From Gemmatimonadaceae bacterium (GTDB lineage: Bacteria > Gemmatimonadota > Gemmatimonadetes > Gemmatimonadales > Gemmatimonadaceae), in NCBI GenBank assembly GCA_019186945.1, contig JABAQJ010000004.1:248001-312000 (forward strand): DNA of 64,000 bases, given 5' to 3'. Below the pieces are notes generated by a model. It saw nothing but the letters and a program-made list of their open reading frames with translations, was not told where the DNA came from and did not search any database. A program made the position numbers and the translations under genes. This document shows, one piece after another, positions 35,264 to 44,353 of this stretch (position 1 is its first letter; every line of letters starts with the position of its first letter).

Positions 35264-35376
35264 GCCATCCCCAAGGCGGGGAATCGTTTTCCCTGACGAT
35301 AGTGCGGACCGCGCTGGGCAGGCATCCGGGTCACACCGGAAGCCGACATCCCCCGGCGCCCAACTGGAATCGAATC

Positions 35377-35955
35377 ATGACAGCGCGTGGCAAAGGAACT
35401 CCGGTAGCTGGCGAAGACGCGAACGGCAATCCGCCGGGCATCGAAGGCGACTCCGGAAACGTGGACAAGATCCGCGACATACTCTTCGGCTCCAACATGC
35501 GGGACTACGACCGCCGCTTCGCCACGGTCGAGGAACGCCTGTTACGCGAGTCGGCGTCGTTGCGCGACGACATGGCCAATCGCCTCAGCACGGCCGAGCA
35601 ATTCTTCCGGACGGAACTCGAGGCGTTGAGCGCCAGCTTGCGAAACGAAGAGCGCGAACGAATGAAGGCGATGCGTGAGGCGATGGACGCACTCTCCGCA
35701 ATGAATCGCGATCTGTCCGATCGCATCACCGAACTGACCAGCCAGACGATGCAGCAGCATCGAGACGTCCGTGGCCAGCTGCAGGAGCAGCACCGCCTGC
35801 ATTCGGAGGACGTACAACGTCGGCACCAGGAGATCTCGGAAGCGCTCCATCGCGAGGCCTATGCGCTGCGTGACGCCAAGACAGACCGGACTGCGCTGGC
35901 CGCCATGTTCGCCGAGCTTGCTCAGCAGCTGACGGGCGACGCGGGTCGAACCTGA
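35377..35955 (+). CDS. coiled-coil protein of the small-GTPase island
   Basis: The 192-residue protein has a recognisable motif NVDKIRDILFGSNMRDYDRR (about residues 29-48) and then a long charged helix region (about 50-185), predicting a coiled coil. I know this motif from uncharacterised proteins encoded next to OmpA-like membrane proteins, but no function is established. No signal peptide or membrane helix is visible. The frame is open upstream; ATG 35377 gives the conserved N-terminus. The next gene begins 11 bases after its stop, so the two are probably one operon. Confidence 0.8.
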   Translation: MTARGKGTPVAGEDANGNPPGIEGDSGNVDKIRDILFGSNMRDYDRRFATVEERLLRESASLRDDMANRLSTAEQFFRTELEALSASLRNEERERMKAMREAMDALSAMNRDLSDRITELTSQTMQQHRDVRGQLQEQHRLHSEDVQRRHQEISEALHREAYALRDAKTDRTALAAMFAELAQQLTGDAGRT

Positions 35956-35966
35956 CGCCCGCTTCC

Positions 35967-37739
35967 GTGGCCGCGCCCATGCGGACGAACGACGGCGACA
36001 CCGACGGAATGAGCGGCGCCGACGCCCCAGATCCGGCTGCTACTCCCTCGCCTGACCGCGAGGTGCTGGCGCGCAGCCGCTGGCAGGAACTGCGATCCCT
36101 GCTCCTCGATCCGGAGCGGCGCCGTCTGCGAGCGGTGGAAGAAAAGATCGAGGATCCCGGCCTCTACGCGGATGCCGTCAGCCGAGTCCTTCCCGAGGCC
36201 ATTAGCCGACGGGGCGTAAAGGATCGCGAACTGACGACGGCGTTAGGCCCCGTCGTCGGCGAAGCCATCAAGGTCTCGATCAGGAAGAACCCGCAACCCC
36301 TGGTCGAGGCAATTTTTCCGATCATGGGCCCGGCGATCCGGCGGGCGATCGCAACGGCGCTGTCCGAGCTCACACAATCGCTGAACACGGCGCTCGAGTA
36401 CTCGCTCACGCCGCGCGGGGTTGCCTGGCGCATCGAGGCGGTACGCACAGGGAAGTCCTTCGGCGAGGTGGTACTCCGCCACTCGCTGGTGTACCGGGTG
36501 GAGCAATTGTTCGTAATTCATCCGGAGACCGGCCTCCTGATCGATCATGTTTCAGCGCCCGGCGTGCAACCGCTGTCGCCCGACATGGTCGCGGGAATGC
36601 TAACGGCAATCGTCGATTTCGCCCGGGACTCGTTCCATGTGTCGCAATCGGAAGGACTCGACTCGTTGGAGCTGGGAGAGCTGACGGTCTGGATCGAGCG
36701 TGGTCCGTTGGCGACGTTGGCATGCGTGATTCGCGGCCACGCACCGCTGAGTTACCGCCAGACGATGCAGGGGGCTGTCGAGGAACTCCATAGCGTCCAT
36801 GCGCCGGATATCGCGCAGTCGGCGGCCAGTGGACACAGCTTTGCGGTTCGTCCAGGGATCCTGGAACCGTGCCTGGTCGTAAAGCGGCAGGAGCGTGGCG
36901 GGTCGGGATCCTGGCGGCTGGCGGCACTAGTCGTCACCGTGCTGCTGGGCATCGGGTGGTTTGCCGCGACGCGAATCCTCGACGGCCGTCGCTTCGATCG
37001 CTACGTCGGCGCCCTCCGCGACGAACCCGGCATCGTCGTCGCAAACGCCGAACGAGCTGGCGGTCGCCTTATCCTTACGGGCCTTCGGGATCCGATCGCC
37101 CGTGATCCAGTCGCAATGCTCGAGGCGAACGGGCTGGACACGACGCGCGTGTCGGCGCACTGGGAGCCATACCTGGCTCTACGACCCGATTTCATCGCAC
37201 GGCGCGCCGCCGCCGCGTTGCAGCCACCGCCGGAGGTGCAGGTCGCGATGCGATCGGATACGCTTGTGCTCGGTGGCGTGGCACCGGCCTGGTGGCGCGC
37301 GCGAGCCATTGAGCTGGCGGCAACGCTGGCCGGCGTCAGCGCGGTAGACGCCGGGTCGCTCCGAGACTCGATCGACGTCGCGCTCACCACCATCGCCGAC
37401 CGGCTGAATGACGTCGTCATCACGTTCGGACCGGCCCAGACATCGCCCGACGCAGTTGGCGAACCACGTCTCGATTCGCTCGCGCGATCTGTGCGTCTCC
37501 TGTCTCGCGGTGCAGCCATCAACGGCCGCCAGGTCATGACAAGGGTGTACGGTTCGGCAGACTCGGTGGGTACCCGCGAGTTCAACGCCATCCTCCGCCT
37601 CGCTCGCGCCCGCACCATCCGGAGCCGCCTTGTTGCTGCCGGCCTGGATCCGCGAACCGTCACCACGGCCGCGGACAGCGGACGCGTAGCCCGCCGGGCC
37701 AGCGTCGTCATCACGGTACACCGCAGTCCAACTCCGTAG
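35967..37739 (+). CDS. membrane protein with BON-like and OmpA-like C-terminal domains
   Basis: The 590-residue protein starts with a cytoplasmic region of conserved type: LLLDPERRRLRAVEEKIEDP, VSRVLPEAISRRG, IRKNPQPLVEAIFPIMGPAI (residues about 45-120). One membrane helix lies near 313-333 (LAALVVTVLLGIGWFAATRI). After it come a BON-like part (IVVANAERAGGRLILTGL) and an OmpA-like end (VMTRVYGSADSVGTREFN, ARTIRSRLVAAGLDPRTV). The layout suggests an inner-membrane sensor reaching the periplasm or wall. ATG 35979 and 36009 are alternative starts. It sits between the coiled-coil and GTPase genes. Function unknown. Confidence 0.82.
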   Translation: MAAPMRTNDGDTDGMSGADAPDPAATPSPDREVLARSRWQELRSLLLDPERRRLRAVEEKIEDPGLYADAVSRVLPEAISRRGVKDRELTTALGPVVGEAIKVSIRKNPQPLVEAIFPIMGPAIRRAIATALSELTQSLNTALEYSLTPRGVAWRIEAVRTGKSFGEVVLRHSLVYRVEQLFVIHPETGLLIDHVSAPGVQPLSPDMVAGMLTAIVDFARDSFHVSQSEGLDSLELGELTVWIERGPLATLACVIRGHAPLSYRQTMQGAVEELHSVHAPDIAQSAASGHSFAVRPGILEPCLVVKRQERGGSGSWRLAALVVTVLLGIGWFAATRILDGRRFDRYVGALRDEPGIVVANAERAGGRLILTGLRDPIARDPVAMLEANGLDTTRVSAHWEPYLALRPDFIARRAAAALQPPPEVQVAMRSDTLVLGGVAPAWWRARAIELAATLAGVSAVDAGSLRDSIDVALTTIADRLNDVVITFGPAQTSPDAVGEPRLDSLARSVRLLSRGAAINGRQVMTRVYGSADSVGTREFNAILRLARARTIRSRLVAAGLDPRTVTTAADSGRVARRASVVITVHRSPTP

Positions 37740-37747
37740 GTGCGCTC

Positions 37748-38248
37748 GTGGAGACCCTGCATAGGAAGATCTGCTTGTTAGGCGCAATGGCCGTCGGCAA
37801 GACAAGCCTCGTGCGCCGCTTCGTGGAGGGCATGTTCTCCGAACGGTATCAAGCCACCATCGGCGTGAAGATCGACCGCAAGACCGTTGTATCCGGGAAC
37901 CGACAGGTGAACCTGGTCATCTGGGATCTGCAGGGCGATGACGACATCGAGCGCGTCCGCGCCTCCTACCTTCGCGGCGTCAGCGGACTGCTGATTGTGG
38001 CTGACGGCACACGGCCTGACACGCTGCAGACGGCGAGTCAGATCCGGGCCGACGCCGATCGCTCCGTGGGCCGCGTTCCCACGCTCCTGCTGCTCAACAA
38101 GTGCGACCTCCAGGACACTTGGCATGTCGACGATCGCGGTGCGACTCCTGACTGGAACGGACTGCACACGCTGCGAACTTCCGCCAGAACAGGCGAGAAC
38201 GTGGAGGAAGCGTTCTCTGCCCTCGTCGGTCGCATACTGACCGCATAA
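37748..38248 (+). CDS. Ras/Rab-like small GTPase
   Basis: The 166-residue protein is a single small G domain. G1 is GAMAVGKTS (residues 12-20, Lys18), the switch I Thr is Thr37 in YQATIGVK, G3 reads WDLQGDDD (residues 59-66) instead of WDTAGQE, G4 is NKCD (117-120) and G5 TSARTG (144-149). The residue matching Ras Gln61 is Asp, so intrinsic hydrolysis may differ. It resembles Rab/Rup-type prokaryotic GTPases rather than MglA. GTG 37748 is eight bases after the membrane-protein stop, giving a likely operon. Confidence 0.92.
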   Translation: METLHRKICLLGAMAVGKTSLVRRFVEGMFSERYQATIGVKIDRKTVVSGNRQVNLVIWDLQGDDDIERVRASYLRGVSGLLIVADGTRPDTLQTASQIRADADRSVGRVPTLLLLNKCDLQDTWHVDDRGATPDWNGLHTLRTSARTGENVEEAFSALVGRILTA

Positions 38249-38293
38249 CCGCCATTCCAGCTTCCAGACATCGGAAGACGGTACCGCATCCTT

Positions 38294-38329
38294 GCGGGGG
38301 TCGGCATCAGGTATTTCCTGACTCCCCGC
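38294..38329 (+). terminator. hairpin after the small GTPase gene
   Basis: GCGGGGG pairs with TCCCCGC and an inner TCAGG pairs with CCTGA around TATTT. No T-run follows, so it may be a weak or rho-dependent terminator, or an RNA-stabilising hairpin. Confidence 0.4.
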
Positions 38330-38425
38330 TGCGATGTCGTTAGTTACGCATGATGACGCGCTGCGCCGTTCACTGGCGCGAGTATTGCCTCCTCGCAATC
38401 GCTTCCCTACCTGCGGCTCCGCTAC

Positions 38426-38782
38426 ATGCCAATCGATGACGCGCGTGTGCTTGTGCTCGGCGAGGAAAACGGACGCATGTTCGCGCTTTGTTCGTATCTC
38501 GCGTTTCGCGGCTATCAGGTCGACCGCGCGCAAGAACTCGATGAGGCCGCCTCGCTGGTCCGCAACCTCCGCTACCGAAGCGTTATCGCTCGGCTCCAGG
38601 AATCGACCGATGGGAACGACTACCTCCAGTTGCTGCGTGAACTCAAGCAACGGGCGTTTGTGCATACGGTAGTGCTTCTCGATTCGCCCACCGGTCCTGT
38701 TCAGAATATCGACAGCGTGTTCGGCGCCGAGCACTCGATCGCGCTGATCGCTCGCTCCATCTGCCAGAGGCTGAGCGCCTGA
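38426..38782 (+). CDS. receiver-like protein lacking the phosphorylation Asp
   Basis: The 118-residue product looks like a CheY-type receiver fold: RVLVLGEENGRMFALCSYL, then an alternating helix/strand pattern, and SVIARLQES where a receiver normally carries the phospho-acceptor Asp (VxxDxxxP). The acidic pair of strand 1 is reduced to one or two Glu. It therefore should not be phosphorylated in the normal way. It follows the GTPase gene after a hairpin and may belong to the same island. The family assignment is tentative. Confidence 0.6.
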   Translation: MPIDDARVLVLGEENGRMFALCSYLAFRGYQVDRAQELDEAASLVRNLRYRSVIARLQESTDGNDYLQLLRELKQRAFVHTVVLLDSPTGPVQNIDSVFGAEHSIALIARSICQRLSA

Positions 38783-38909
38783 CGCCTCGCTCGCGGTGAC
38801 GCGATCGGTCCGTCCTCGCCGCGGCAGACCGTGGCCAGCACCGATCCGCACGAACGCAACCACCCAGATGCAGTACACATCCGGATCTCTCAAGGCGAAT
38901 TGGCAGCTG

Positions 38910-40829
38910 TCAGCGGTATAGTTGTGCGTTGAACTGTCCAGTGGCCAACGCGGCATCCACCCGCTTCGCAATCGTCTCCACCAGTCTCGTGTCGGTGCCT
39001 CGCTCCATCCAGACTCCGACATAGGTCTCGTCGGGATTACTCCCCTCGCCTTCGCTGCCGGAGAAACTGACGCTTACCGAGCGGCCGTCGATCAACACGT
39101 CTCGCGAAAAGTCGTCCTCTTTGCCCGGCGCAGGCTCCGCCTGGAACTCGGCGACCAGAAAGTCGATCAATGCGGTGCGCAGCGCTCGCTTGGCTCGGTA
39201 AATCCGGTACTCACGGAAATCGGGGTCGACCTGCAGATACCCGCGAGGCGGGAGCGGAACCGCATCGCGTCGTGCGACAAGGCTGTTTCCGCCACCCAAC
39301 TCCGGCCTCCACACGAAGTAGTGCGTGAGCCACGACGGATCGAGCGTCGCATACTCGTACGCGCCGAGATGCGTGTTCGTGATCGGCACGACCGACGTGG
39401 CCCCGGTCACTATGTCCCGAACGTACAGCACGTGGTCGTCGCCGTCGCCGCCATATCCTAGTCGCGCGAAGGTGCGCCCATCGGGAGACACGCCGAGCGG
39501 CGGAATATTCTCCAATACGCGCTGCGTTTCGTCGCGCGCCAGCTTGTGCACGGTGGAAGTCCGCGTATCGAGGACAGCGTCGCGAAAAAGAAACAAACCG
39601 GCAGCTGCAAATGTCGCTCGATCGAGGCGCCCTTCCGGCTCCGGCGGCGTGCTGGCCGGTGCAAAGTCGGCGGGATCCGACGTGAGCTGCTGCGCCCAGG
39701 GTGCGCTGGCACAGGAACTCACGTACTGCGTGACCAGCGTGTCGCCATCGTCCCGAAGCAGGTAACAGACCCCCTCCCCTGGAGCAGGGCCTACCTGCAC
39801 CAGGAGTGACGACTGAGCGCCTCCGAGAAGGGCCACTGCGTCGAACGCTTCGTATCGCGCGGATGCAGGCTGGCCACTGCCCGCCGCTTCACCCGCCGTG
39901 CGCTCGATTGTCACTGGCGTGTCGCGGAGTCGAATCGCGAATCGGGCGCGCGCCGAGTAGCGCGGCGATGCATTGCCATCTGCTACCTCGCTGAACGTTT
40001 GTGCGATCGTCGAAATCGTGAATGGACCGGCGCGTTCTACACGAATGGGCTGGTCGCTCGGCACGACGCGGAATCGGTATGACATCGCCTGTTGCTGACC
40101 GTCCCCCTTTGGGAGCCACTCGCTCCACTCGAGATGCTTCGCCTTCGGGTAGCCCGGGAGTGGAACCATGAAACCGGCCGGGACGATGCCAGGCGGTTCG
40201 ACACTGATCAGTCGCTGTCCACGACTGGTGAACACTTCGACGGCTCCCGGCACCACCCAACGCCCACTCTCCTGCCGTGCGTCCTCGCGCCACAATGGTC
40301 CCTTGGCGCTCGCGCGCGCTCTTCCGCCGCTTGCTGCACTCAGGCGCAGCCACCACTCACCAGTGTCCGCTGGCGCGGGGAGCATGCTGCCGATCGGCCA
40401 ACGCAGTTCCACAGCCAGAAGAAGCGTCTGACCGTTCAATTTCGGCGCCACGTCTGCGAGCAGGCGAGCGGCACCGCCAACGACCGCAACGGCACCGAGC
40501 GTGGCGAGCTGTCCGAAACCGAGGGCCTTGCCGAGACCCGGGCTCGGACCGGCAGCCACAACCCTGCTGGCAACGATGCCTGCCACGATTCCGACGACGA
40601 AGCCGAGGAGGGCCATGAGCACGACGAAGTAACCGGCCTCACCTTCGCGCGGCGAGAATGCGTACCAGTTGGCGGCCATGTTGGCGACCCAGCCGGCGGC
40701 GAGCAAGCCGACTGTGCCGCAGGCGAGTCCAGCGAGGGTTGATGACAGCCATGACATCGAGCGGTATTGTCGGAGGCTTGAGTACGGGCGTGCGACGCCG
40801 GGTGCGACGGCGCGCGGTAGGTCAGGCAC
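38910..40829 (-). CDS. hypothetical membrane protein with large periplasmic part
   Basis: I do not recognise this 639-residue protein. It has three membrane helices near the N-terminus (about residues 28-52, 66-88 and 104-123), then about 500 residues predicted outside the membrane. These include a stretch like a beta-propeller edge (LGVSPDGRTFARLGYGGDGD, LYVRDIVTGATSVVPI). GTG 40829 overlaps the stop of the upstream zinc-ribbon gene; the internal ATG at 40757 is an alternative start that puts the first helix at the terminus. Coupling suggests it works with the neighbour. Confidence 0.7.
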   Translation of the reverse strand: MPDLPRAVAPGVARPYSSLRQYRSMSWLSSTLAGLACGTVGLLAAGWVANMAANWYAFSPREGEAGYFVVLMALLGFVVGIVAGIVASRVVAAGPSPGLGKALGFGQLATLGAVAVVGGAARLLADVAPKLNGQTLLLAVELRWPIGSMLPAPADTGEWWLRLSAASGGRARASAKGPLWREDARQESGRWVVPGAVEVFTSRGQRLISVEPPGIVPAGFMVPLPGYPKAKHLEWSEWLPKGDGQQQAMSYRFRVVPSDQPIRVERAGPFTISTIAQTFSEVADGNASPRYSARARFAIRLRDTPVTIERTAGEAAGSGQPASARYEAFDAVALLGGAQSSLLVQVGPAPGEGVCYLLRDDGDTLVTQYVSSCASAPWAQQLTSDPADFAPASTPPEPEGRLDRATFAAAGLFLFRDAVLDTRTSTVHKLARDETQRVLENIPPLGVSPDGRTFARLGYGGDGDDHVLYVRDIVTGATSVVPITNTHLGAYEYATLDPSWLTHYFVWRPELGGGNSLVARRDAVPLPPRGYLQVDPDFREYRIYRAKRALRTALIDFLVAEFQAEPAPGKEDDFSRDVLIDGRSVSVSFSGSEGEGSNPDETYVGVWMERGTDTRLVETIAKRVDAALATGQFNAQLYR

Positions 40830-41892
40830 CTGCGTCGGCAGTGGGGAAGCTGGCGGCCGGAACGCCGCACGAGGGGCAATAACGGTAGAAGGCGTTCTTT
40901 CTCGTGGAGCACGCAGTGCAGTTGTCGAACAGCATCATCCCGCAATGCACGCAGAAGTTCGTACTGCTTTGCGGCCCGCCTCCTCCAGGAATTGGGCGCT
41001 CGCATCCGGGACAGAGATTGGCGTTCATTTTCTTGATCGCTTCTTCATCCCCAAGGGCTTGTCGTCGCTCCGATTCTGTCTGTCGTTCGACCACGCGGCG
41101 CTTCGCCAGGTAGCGCTGCATGGCTCGAATCAGGTAGTGGCCAACAACGGCTGTCAGTACGATGCCGACGGCATAGCGTACGTAACCGCCGTAGCTCGGC
41201 AGGTATGGGACGAGTTCGAAAAAGAACGCGAACAGGGCAAACAGGATGAAGCCACGCGCGAGCGGCCAGTATTGAGTCCGCCGCTTGCGCGTGAAGAGCC
41301 ACCAGGCGGCGATGAGCAGCGGCACCGTGAGTGCCAGGCGCATCCCGAAGGCCTTGAGTTCGGTCCGGAACACAGCACGCGAATAGGGGCCGGCGGCAGC
41401 GTCGGTGAGCGACCTGCGTTCCGCTTCGATAGCGGTGAGACGCTGCTGGAGTTCGAGCTGCCGAGTATCCAGGGCTTCGACCGCTGCCTGCGCGACGCGT
41501 TGCCGCGCCTGCATCGTATCGAGTTGGCGCGTTCGCCGCAGGATCTCCGGATCCTGGGCCGGGTCCGTCGTTGCCGTGCGCGTGGCGATCCAGTTGTCGA
41601 ACGCCTCCCGGCTGGAGTGGTAGACATTCGTGCTCGCTGTCAGTACCAGATCTGCCCGCTCGTGCTGGGACTGGACATCGACCTGTAGCAACTTGACGGA
41701 GTCATGAGCGGTGCTATTGCTGGCCAAGGCGCTGGAATCGACGAACTGCTCGAGCGTCAGGGGCCCATCGACTCCGGGAAGGTCAGCGACAATCTTCGCA
41801 CCCAGTCCGTTGAGGAAGCCTGCGAAGACCAGGGTAACGCCCCAGCCGGCGATCTGGAACAGCCGCTCGGGAGCACGAAGGCTCTTGAACAT
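40822..41892 (-). CDS. membrane protein with coiled coil and C-terminal zinc ribbons
   Basis: The 356-residue protein has a membrane helix near residues 11-30, a periplasmic helical region rich in Gln/Arg/Glu (about 95-175, likely coiled coil), three further membrane helices (about 183-265), and a cytoplasmic end with CxxC pairs CPGC, CVHC, CTAC and CPSC. These can make one double zinc ribbon. The frame is open upstream to 42009; I choose ATG 41892 because MFKSLRAPERLFQ directly precedes the first helix. Function is not known. It lies between fpg and the 639-residue membrane protein, all leftward. Confidence 0.72.
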   Translation of the reverse strand: MFKSLRAPERLFQIAGWGVTLVFAGFLNGLGAKIVADLPGVDGPLTLEQFVDSSALASNSTAHDSVKLLQVDVQSQHERADLVLTASTNVYHSSREAFDNWIATRTATTDPAQDPEILRRTRQLDTMQARQRVAQAAVEALDTRQLELQQRLTAIEAERRSLTDAAAGPYSRAVFRTELKAFGMRLALTVPLLIAAWWLFTRKRRTQYWPLARGFILFALFAFFFELVPYLPSYGGYVRYAVGIVLTAVVGHYLIRAMQRYLAKRRVVERQTESERRQALGDEEAIKKMNANLCPGCERPIPGGGGPQSSTNFCVHCGMMLFDNCTACSTRKNAFYRYCPSCGVPAASFPTADAGA

Positions 41893-42109
41893 GCGCTGGA
41901 TGACGTTGGGGGGAACGGGTCCGACCGTACTGGTTGCAGGTCGCTTCGCGCGCAAAGTATGTGACCGCCTGTCGCTGTCCGCAACGCGGCACGCGTCCCG
42001 GAGGGGCACGGCGACGCGCCGGAGGCCCGCCGAGGGTGTCGTCAGCCTCCACCCCCCGCTCCTTCACCTTGTGTCCTGATCAACTCGATGGCTCCCCGTG
42101 GAGCGCACC

Positions 42110-42901
42110 TTATCGGCGCTGGCACCGGGGGCAGAAATAGCTGCTTCTCGCTCCTTGGAGAATCCGTCGGACAGGGGTGCGACACCGGCGGCACGGTTCG
42201 CCCTCGCGTCCGTACACGAAATAGCTTTCCGGCTCGTTCGCGTCCGTACCGTAGCGGCGTTGCCGCGCGAGCGCGAGCGCCATCGTCCGTTTCACGCCGA
42301 TGACGACGGCTCGATATTGGGCGGGTGTCAGCCCAGCAGCCACAACCCGCGGATCCAGGCGGGCTAGCCAGAGCGCCTCGGATGCATGGATGTTCCCTAT
42401 GCCTGCCACGACCCGCTGGTCCAGCAGCGCGCCCTTGATTGCCACTCGGCGTCCCGCGCAGCGTTCGCGGAGCCAGCGGGCGTTGAAGGATGGGGACGTC
42501 GCATCCGGACCGAGCCGAGGGAGCGGATCGGCTTTGGGCTCATGGAGGGTGACGTTGGACAGGGCGCGTGGGTCGTCGAGCGCGATTGCCGACCTGTCGT
42601 CGAAGCGCAGGACCACGCGGGCGTGGCTGGGAAGGGGGGCACAACGACTCGGGAGGACGACCCAGTCACCCGTCATGCGAAAGTGCACGTGCAGAGTGCG
42701 ACCGCTCTTCAGGCGCAACAGCTGGTGCTTGCCGCGCCGCCATACGGCAACTATTGCGTCGCCCGCCAGCGACGCGGCAGCCTCGTCAGGCAGCCCCCGG
42801 CGTTGCGATGGGTGAAGAACCCGGGCGCTCGTTATGGTGCGCCCGATGGCGGCGCGCCGGACGATGCGGGCCGCCAATTCGACTTCCGGAAGCTCGGGCA
42901 T
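42110..42901 (-). CDS. mutM: formamidopyrimidine-DNA glycosylase (Fpg/MutM)
   Basis: Fpg removes oxidised purines such as 8-oxoguanine and nicks the site. The 263-residue protein starts MPELPEVELAAR, giving the catalytic Pro after Met removal and Glu, has the helix-two-turn-helix GALLDQRVVAGIGNIHASEA, and ends with a zinc finger CRRC...CPRC (SSYFCPRCQ). All family elements are present. It is divergent from the gene at 43020 and upstream of two membrane protein genes. Confidence 0.95.
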   Translation of the reverse strand: MPELPEVELAARIVRRAAIGRTITSARVLHPSQRRGLPDEAAASLAGDAIVAVWRRGKHQLLRLKSGRTLHVHFRMTGDWVVLPSRCAPLPSHARVVLRFDDRSAIALDDPRALSNVTLHEPKADPLPRLGPDATSPSFNARWLRERCAGRRVAIKGALLDQRVVAGIGNIHASEALWLARLDPRVVAAGLTPAQYRAVVIGVKRTMALALARQRRYGTDANEPESYFVYGREGEPCRRCRTPVRRILQGARSSYFCPRCQRR

Positions 42902-43019
42902 AGGCGATGGCTACTCGTAAGGCAGGTTCATCGTTCGACGATCGGATTCGGCACGTTCGCCCTTGCGCGCCTGACGAGCGCACCTAAGTTTACCCCCATT
43001 CTTTAGTTCTCCTGTGGCC

Positions 43020-43796
43020 ATGGCGCATCCACCGCAGCGTTCTCTTCGGCACGAATACGAGATCTACGTCGAGCAGGAGATCGAAAATTACAAGGACTCG
43101 ATCCCGCGATCGGCCTTGCTGCGAATCGGCGACGAGGCCGTGGACCAGTTGCGGAAGAAGAACCAGATCGAGTTCAACGAGATCCTGATCTGGGCGGAGG
43201 TCGATCTCATCATCCGGCGTCGCGTGCGGATTCCCGCGTTCGCCACCTGGCGCAACAGGCGGCTCAAGCTCCTCGCCGAGTACCGCCGACCCGAACGTTG
43301 GGGCCTCGCGCTCGATGGGCCGCTCGTGCGTGAGATGATCAGCGATGAGACAGCACGTCATGTCCTCGTCGCGGGCGTGCGCGAAGCAGGCACGGCCATG
43401 TTCCTGGTCGCCAACGGTTGCTCGGTCACCACGGTGGAAGAAGACGAGGATATGGTAGAGCGTGTGCTGACGGCGGCCGGACAGGTGGGGCTGACGTCCA
43501 GGGTCACTGGATGCGCGACAGGTCTGAATCGCTGGGCACCCGACGAGCCTCTCAACGCCGTTGTCTGCACGCCGGCTGCCTTCGAGCACCTGAGCCGGGA
43601 CGAGCGGACGCGCGTGATCGATCTATTGAAGGGCGCCACATTGGATGGCGGCGTTCACTTGGTGCAGACTCTGGTTGCCGGATCGGCCGCGCTCTCAGAG
43701 GAAGAGCTTCGGGATCGGTACGCCGGCTGGGATGTTTCGATCGTGCGTGACGAGCAGTCGAACCGCACGTTCATGGCAAGGAAGGGCGCGGCGTAG
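43020..43796 (+). CDS. methyltransferase-like protein of unknown function
   Basis: The protein (258 residues from ATG 43020) starts with a charged helical region (LRHEYEIYVEQEIENYKDSI) that I cannot assign. The second half reads like a Rossmann methyltransferase: HVLVAGVREAGTAMFLVANG, CSVTTVEEDEDMVERVL and a later LNAVVCTPAAFEHLS. The usual GxGxG is AGVREAG, so SAM binding is uncertain. GTG 43014 is an alternative start two codons upstream. It shares a 118-base divergent gap with fpg. Confidence 0.65.
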   Translation: MAHPPQRSLRHEYEIYVEQEIENYKDSIPRSALLRIGDEAVDQLRKKNQIEFNEILIWAEVDLIIRRRVRIPAFATWRNRRLKLLAEYRRPERWGLALDGPLVREMISDETARHVLVAGVREAGTAMFLVANGCSVTTVEEDEDMVERVLTAAGQVGLTSRVTGCATGLNRWAPDEPLNAVVCTPAAFEHLSRDERTRVIDLLKGATLDGGVHLVQTLVAGSAALSEEELRDRYAGWDVSIVRDEQSNRTFMARKGAA

Positions 43797-44115
43797 CGAA
43801 TCGAAACGGCGGAGGGGGCGCGAACGTGTCGTTCCGCGACATGCGTGGGTTTGGTGGCTGGCGCGTTTCTACCCAAGTCATCCCGCGGTAAGCACTTCGC
43901 CACAATCGTCTCGGTGGCACCGGATGTGCTTTCAGTCCGGTCGCGCGAATGCGCACTCGATATCATGGTAGCATGAGCTGGCCGCATTCGGTGAACCGTT
44001 CTCGCCGACTGCGGCCGCTTCTCTTTTTCGGCTATCACTGGTTTCACGAGTGAATCCCTTCAGTGAATCGTGTCGTAGGCGTGTCTACGAGTAGTCATCA
44101 CACGGGCCAGTGCAA
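43797..44115. other. non-coding stretch
   Basis: I see no gene or RNA in these 319 bases. There are short inverted arms such as TTCAC-GA-GTGAA near 44042-44053, which could be protein-binding sites. Confidence 0.4.
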
Positions 44116-44274
44116 ATGAGAAAACCACATCCGCGCTCACGCGCAGAGGAGCCGGCGATGATCGGCATCTCCGCTGGGAGCCGTAGCGCTCCCGAGCCGC
44201 GCGTCACAGCGTTCGTCTGGAGCGACGAACAGGATCTCGAACAGGTGCTCGCCGATGTGAGGAGCGCTGCATAG
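44116..44274 (+). CDS. possible 52-residue protein
   Basis: A short + frame starts with ATG at 44116 and ends with acidic, protein-like VWSDEQDLEQVLADVRSAA. There is no convincing ribosome binding site and no family is recognised. It may be a real small gene or a chance frame. Confidence 0.25.
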   Translation: MRKPHPRSRAEEPAMIGISAGSRSAPEPRVTAFVWSDEQDLEQVLADVRSAA

Positions 44275-44301
44275 CGAAGCCTCTTTCGTCAGCACCGGGA
44301 A

Positions 44302-44336
44302 ACAAGAAAGCCGGCGACGATGCGCCGGCTTCTTGT
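44302..44336 (-). terminator. strong hairpin terminator after the Lys-rich microprotein gene
   Basis: AAGCCGGCG pairs exactly with CGCCGGCTT around a six-base loop, with flanking ACAAGAA/TTTCTTGT extending the stem. T-rich sequence follows on both strands, so it can act in either direction. It begins about 18 bases after the stop at 44354 on the minus strand. Confidence 0.8.
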
Positions 44337-44353
44337 TGTTGGAGCCCGAAGAG

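Noticed and set aside
34878-35678. Open frame that reads through the NtrC relic into the coiled-coil gene
   Set aside because: Only residues matching the Fis-HTH are meaningful. The rest is out of frame with the real coiled-coil gene and lacks a start context, so I treat it as a relic, not an intact gene.
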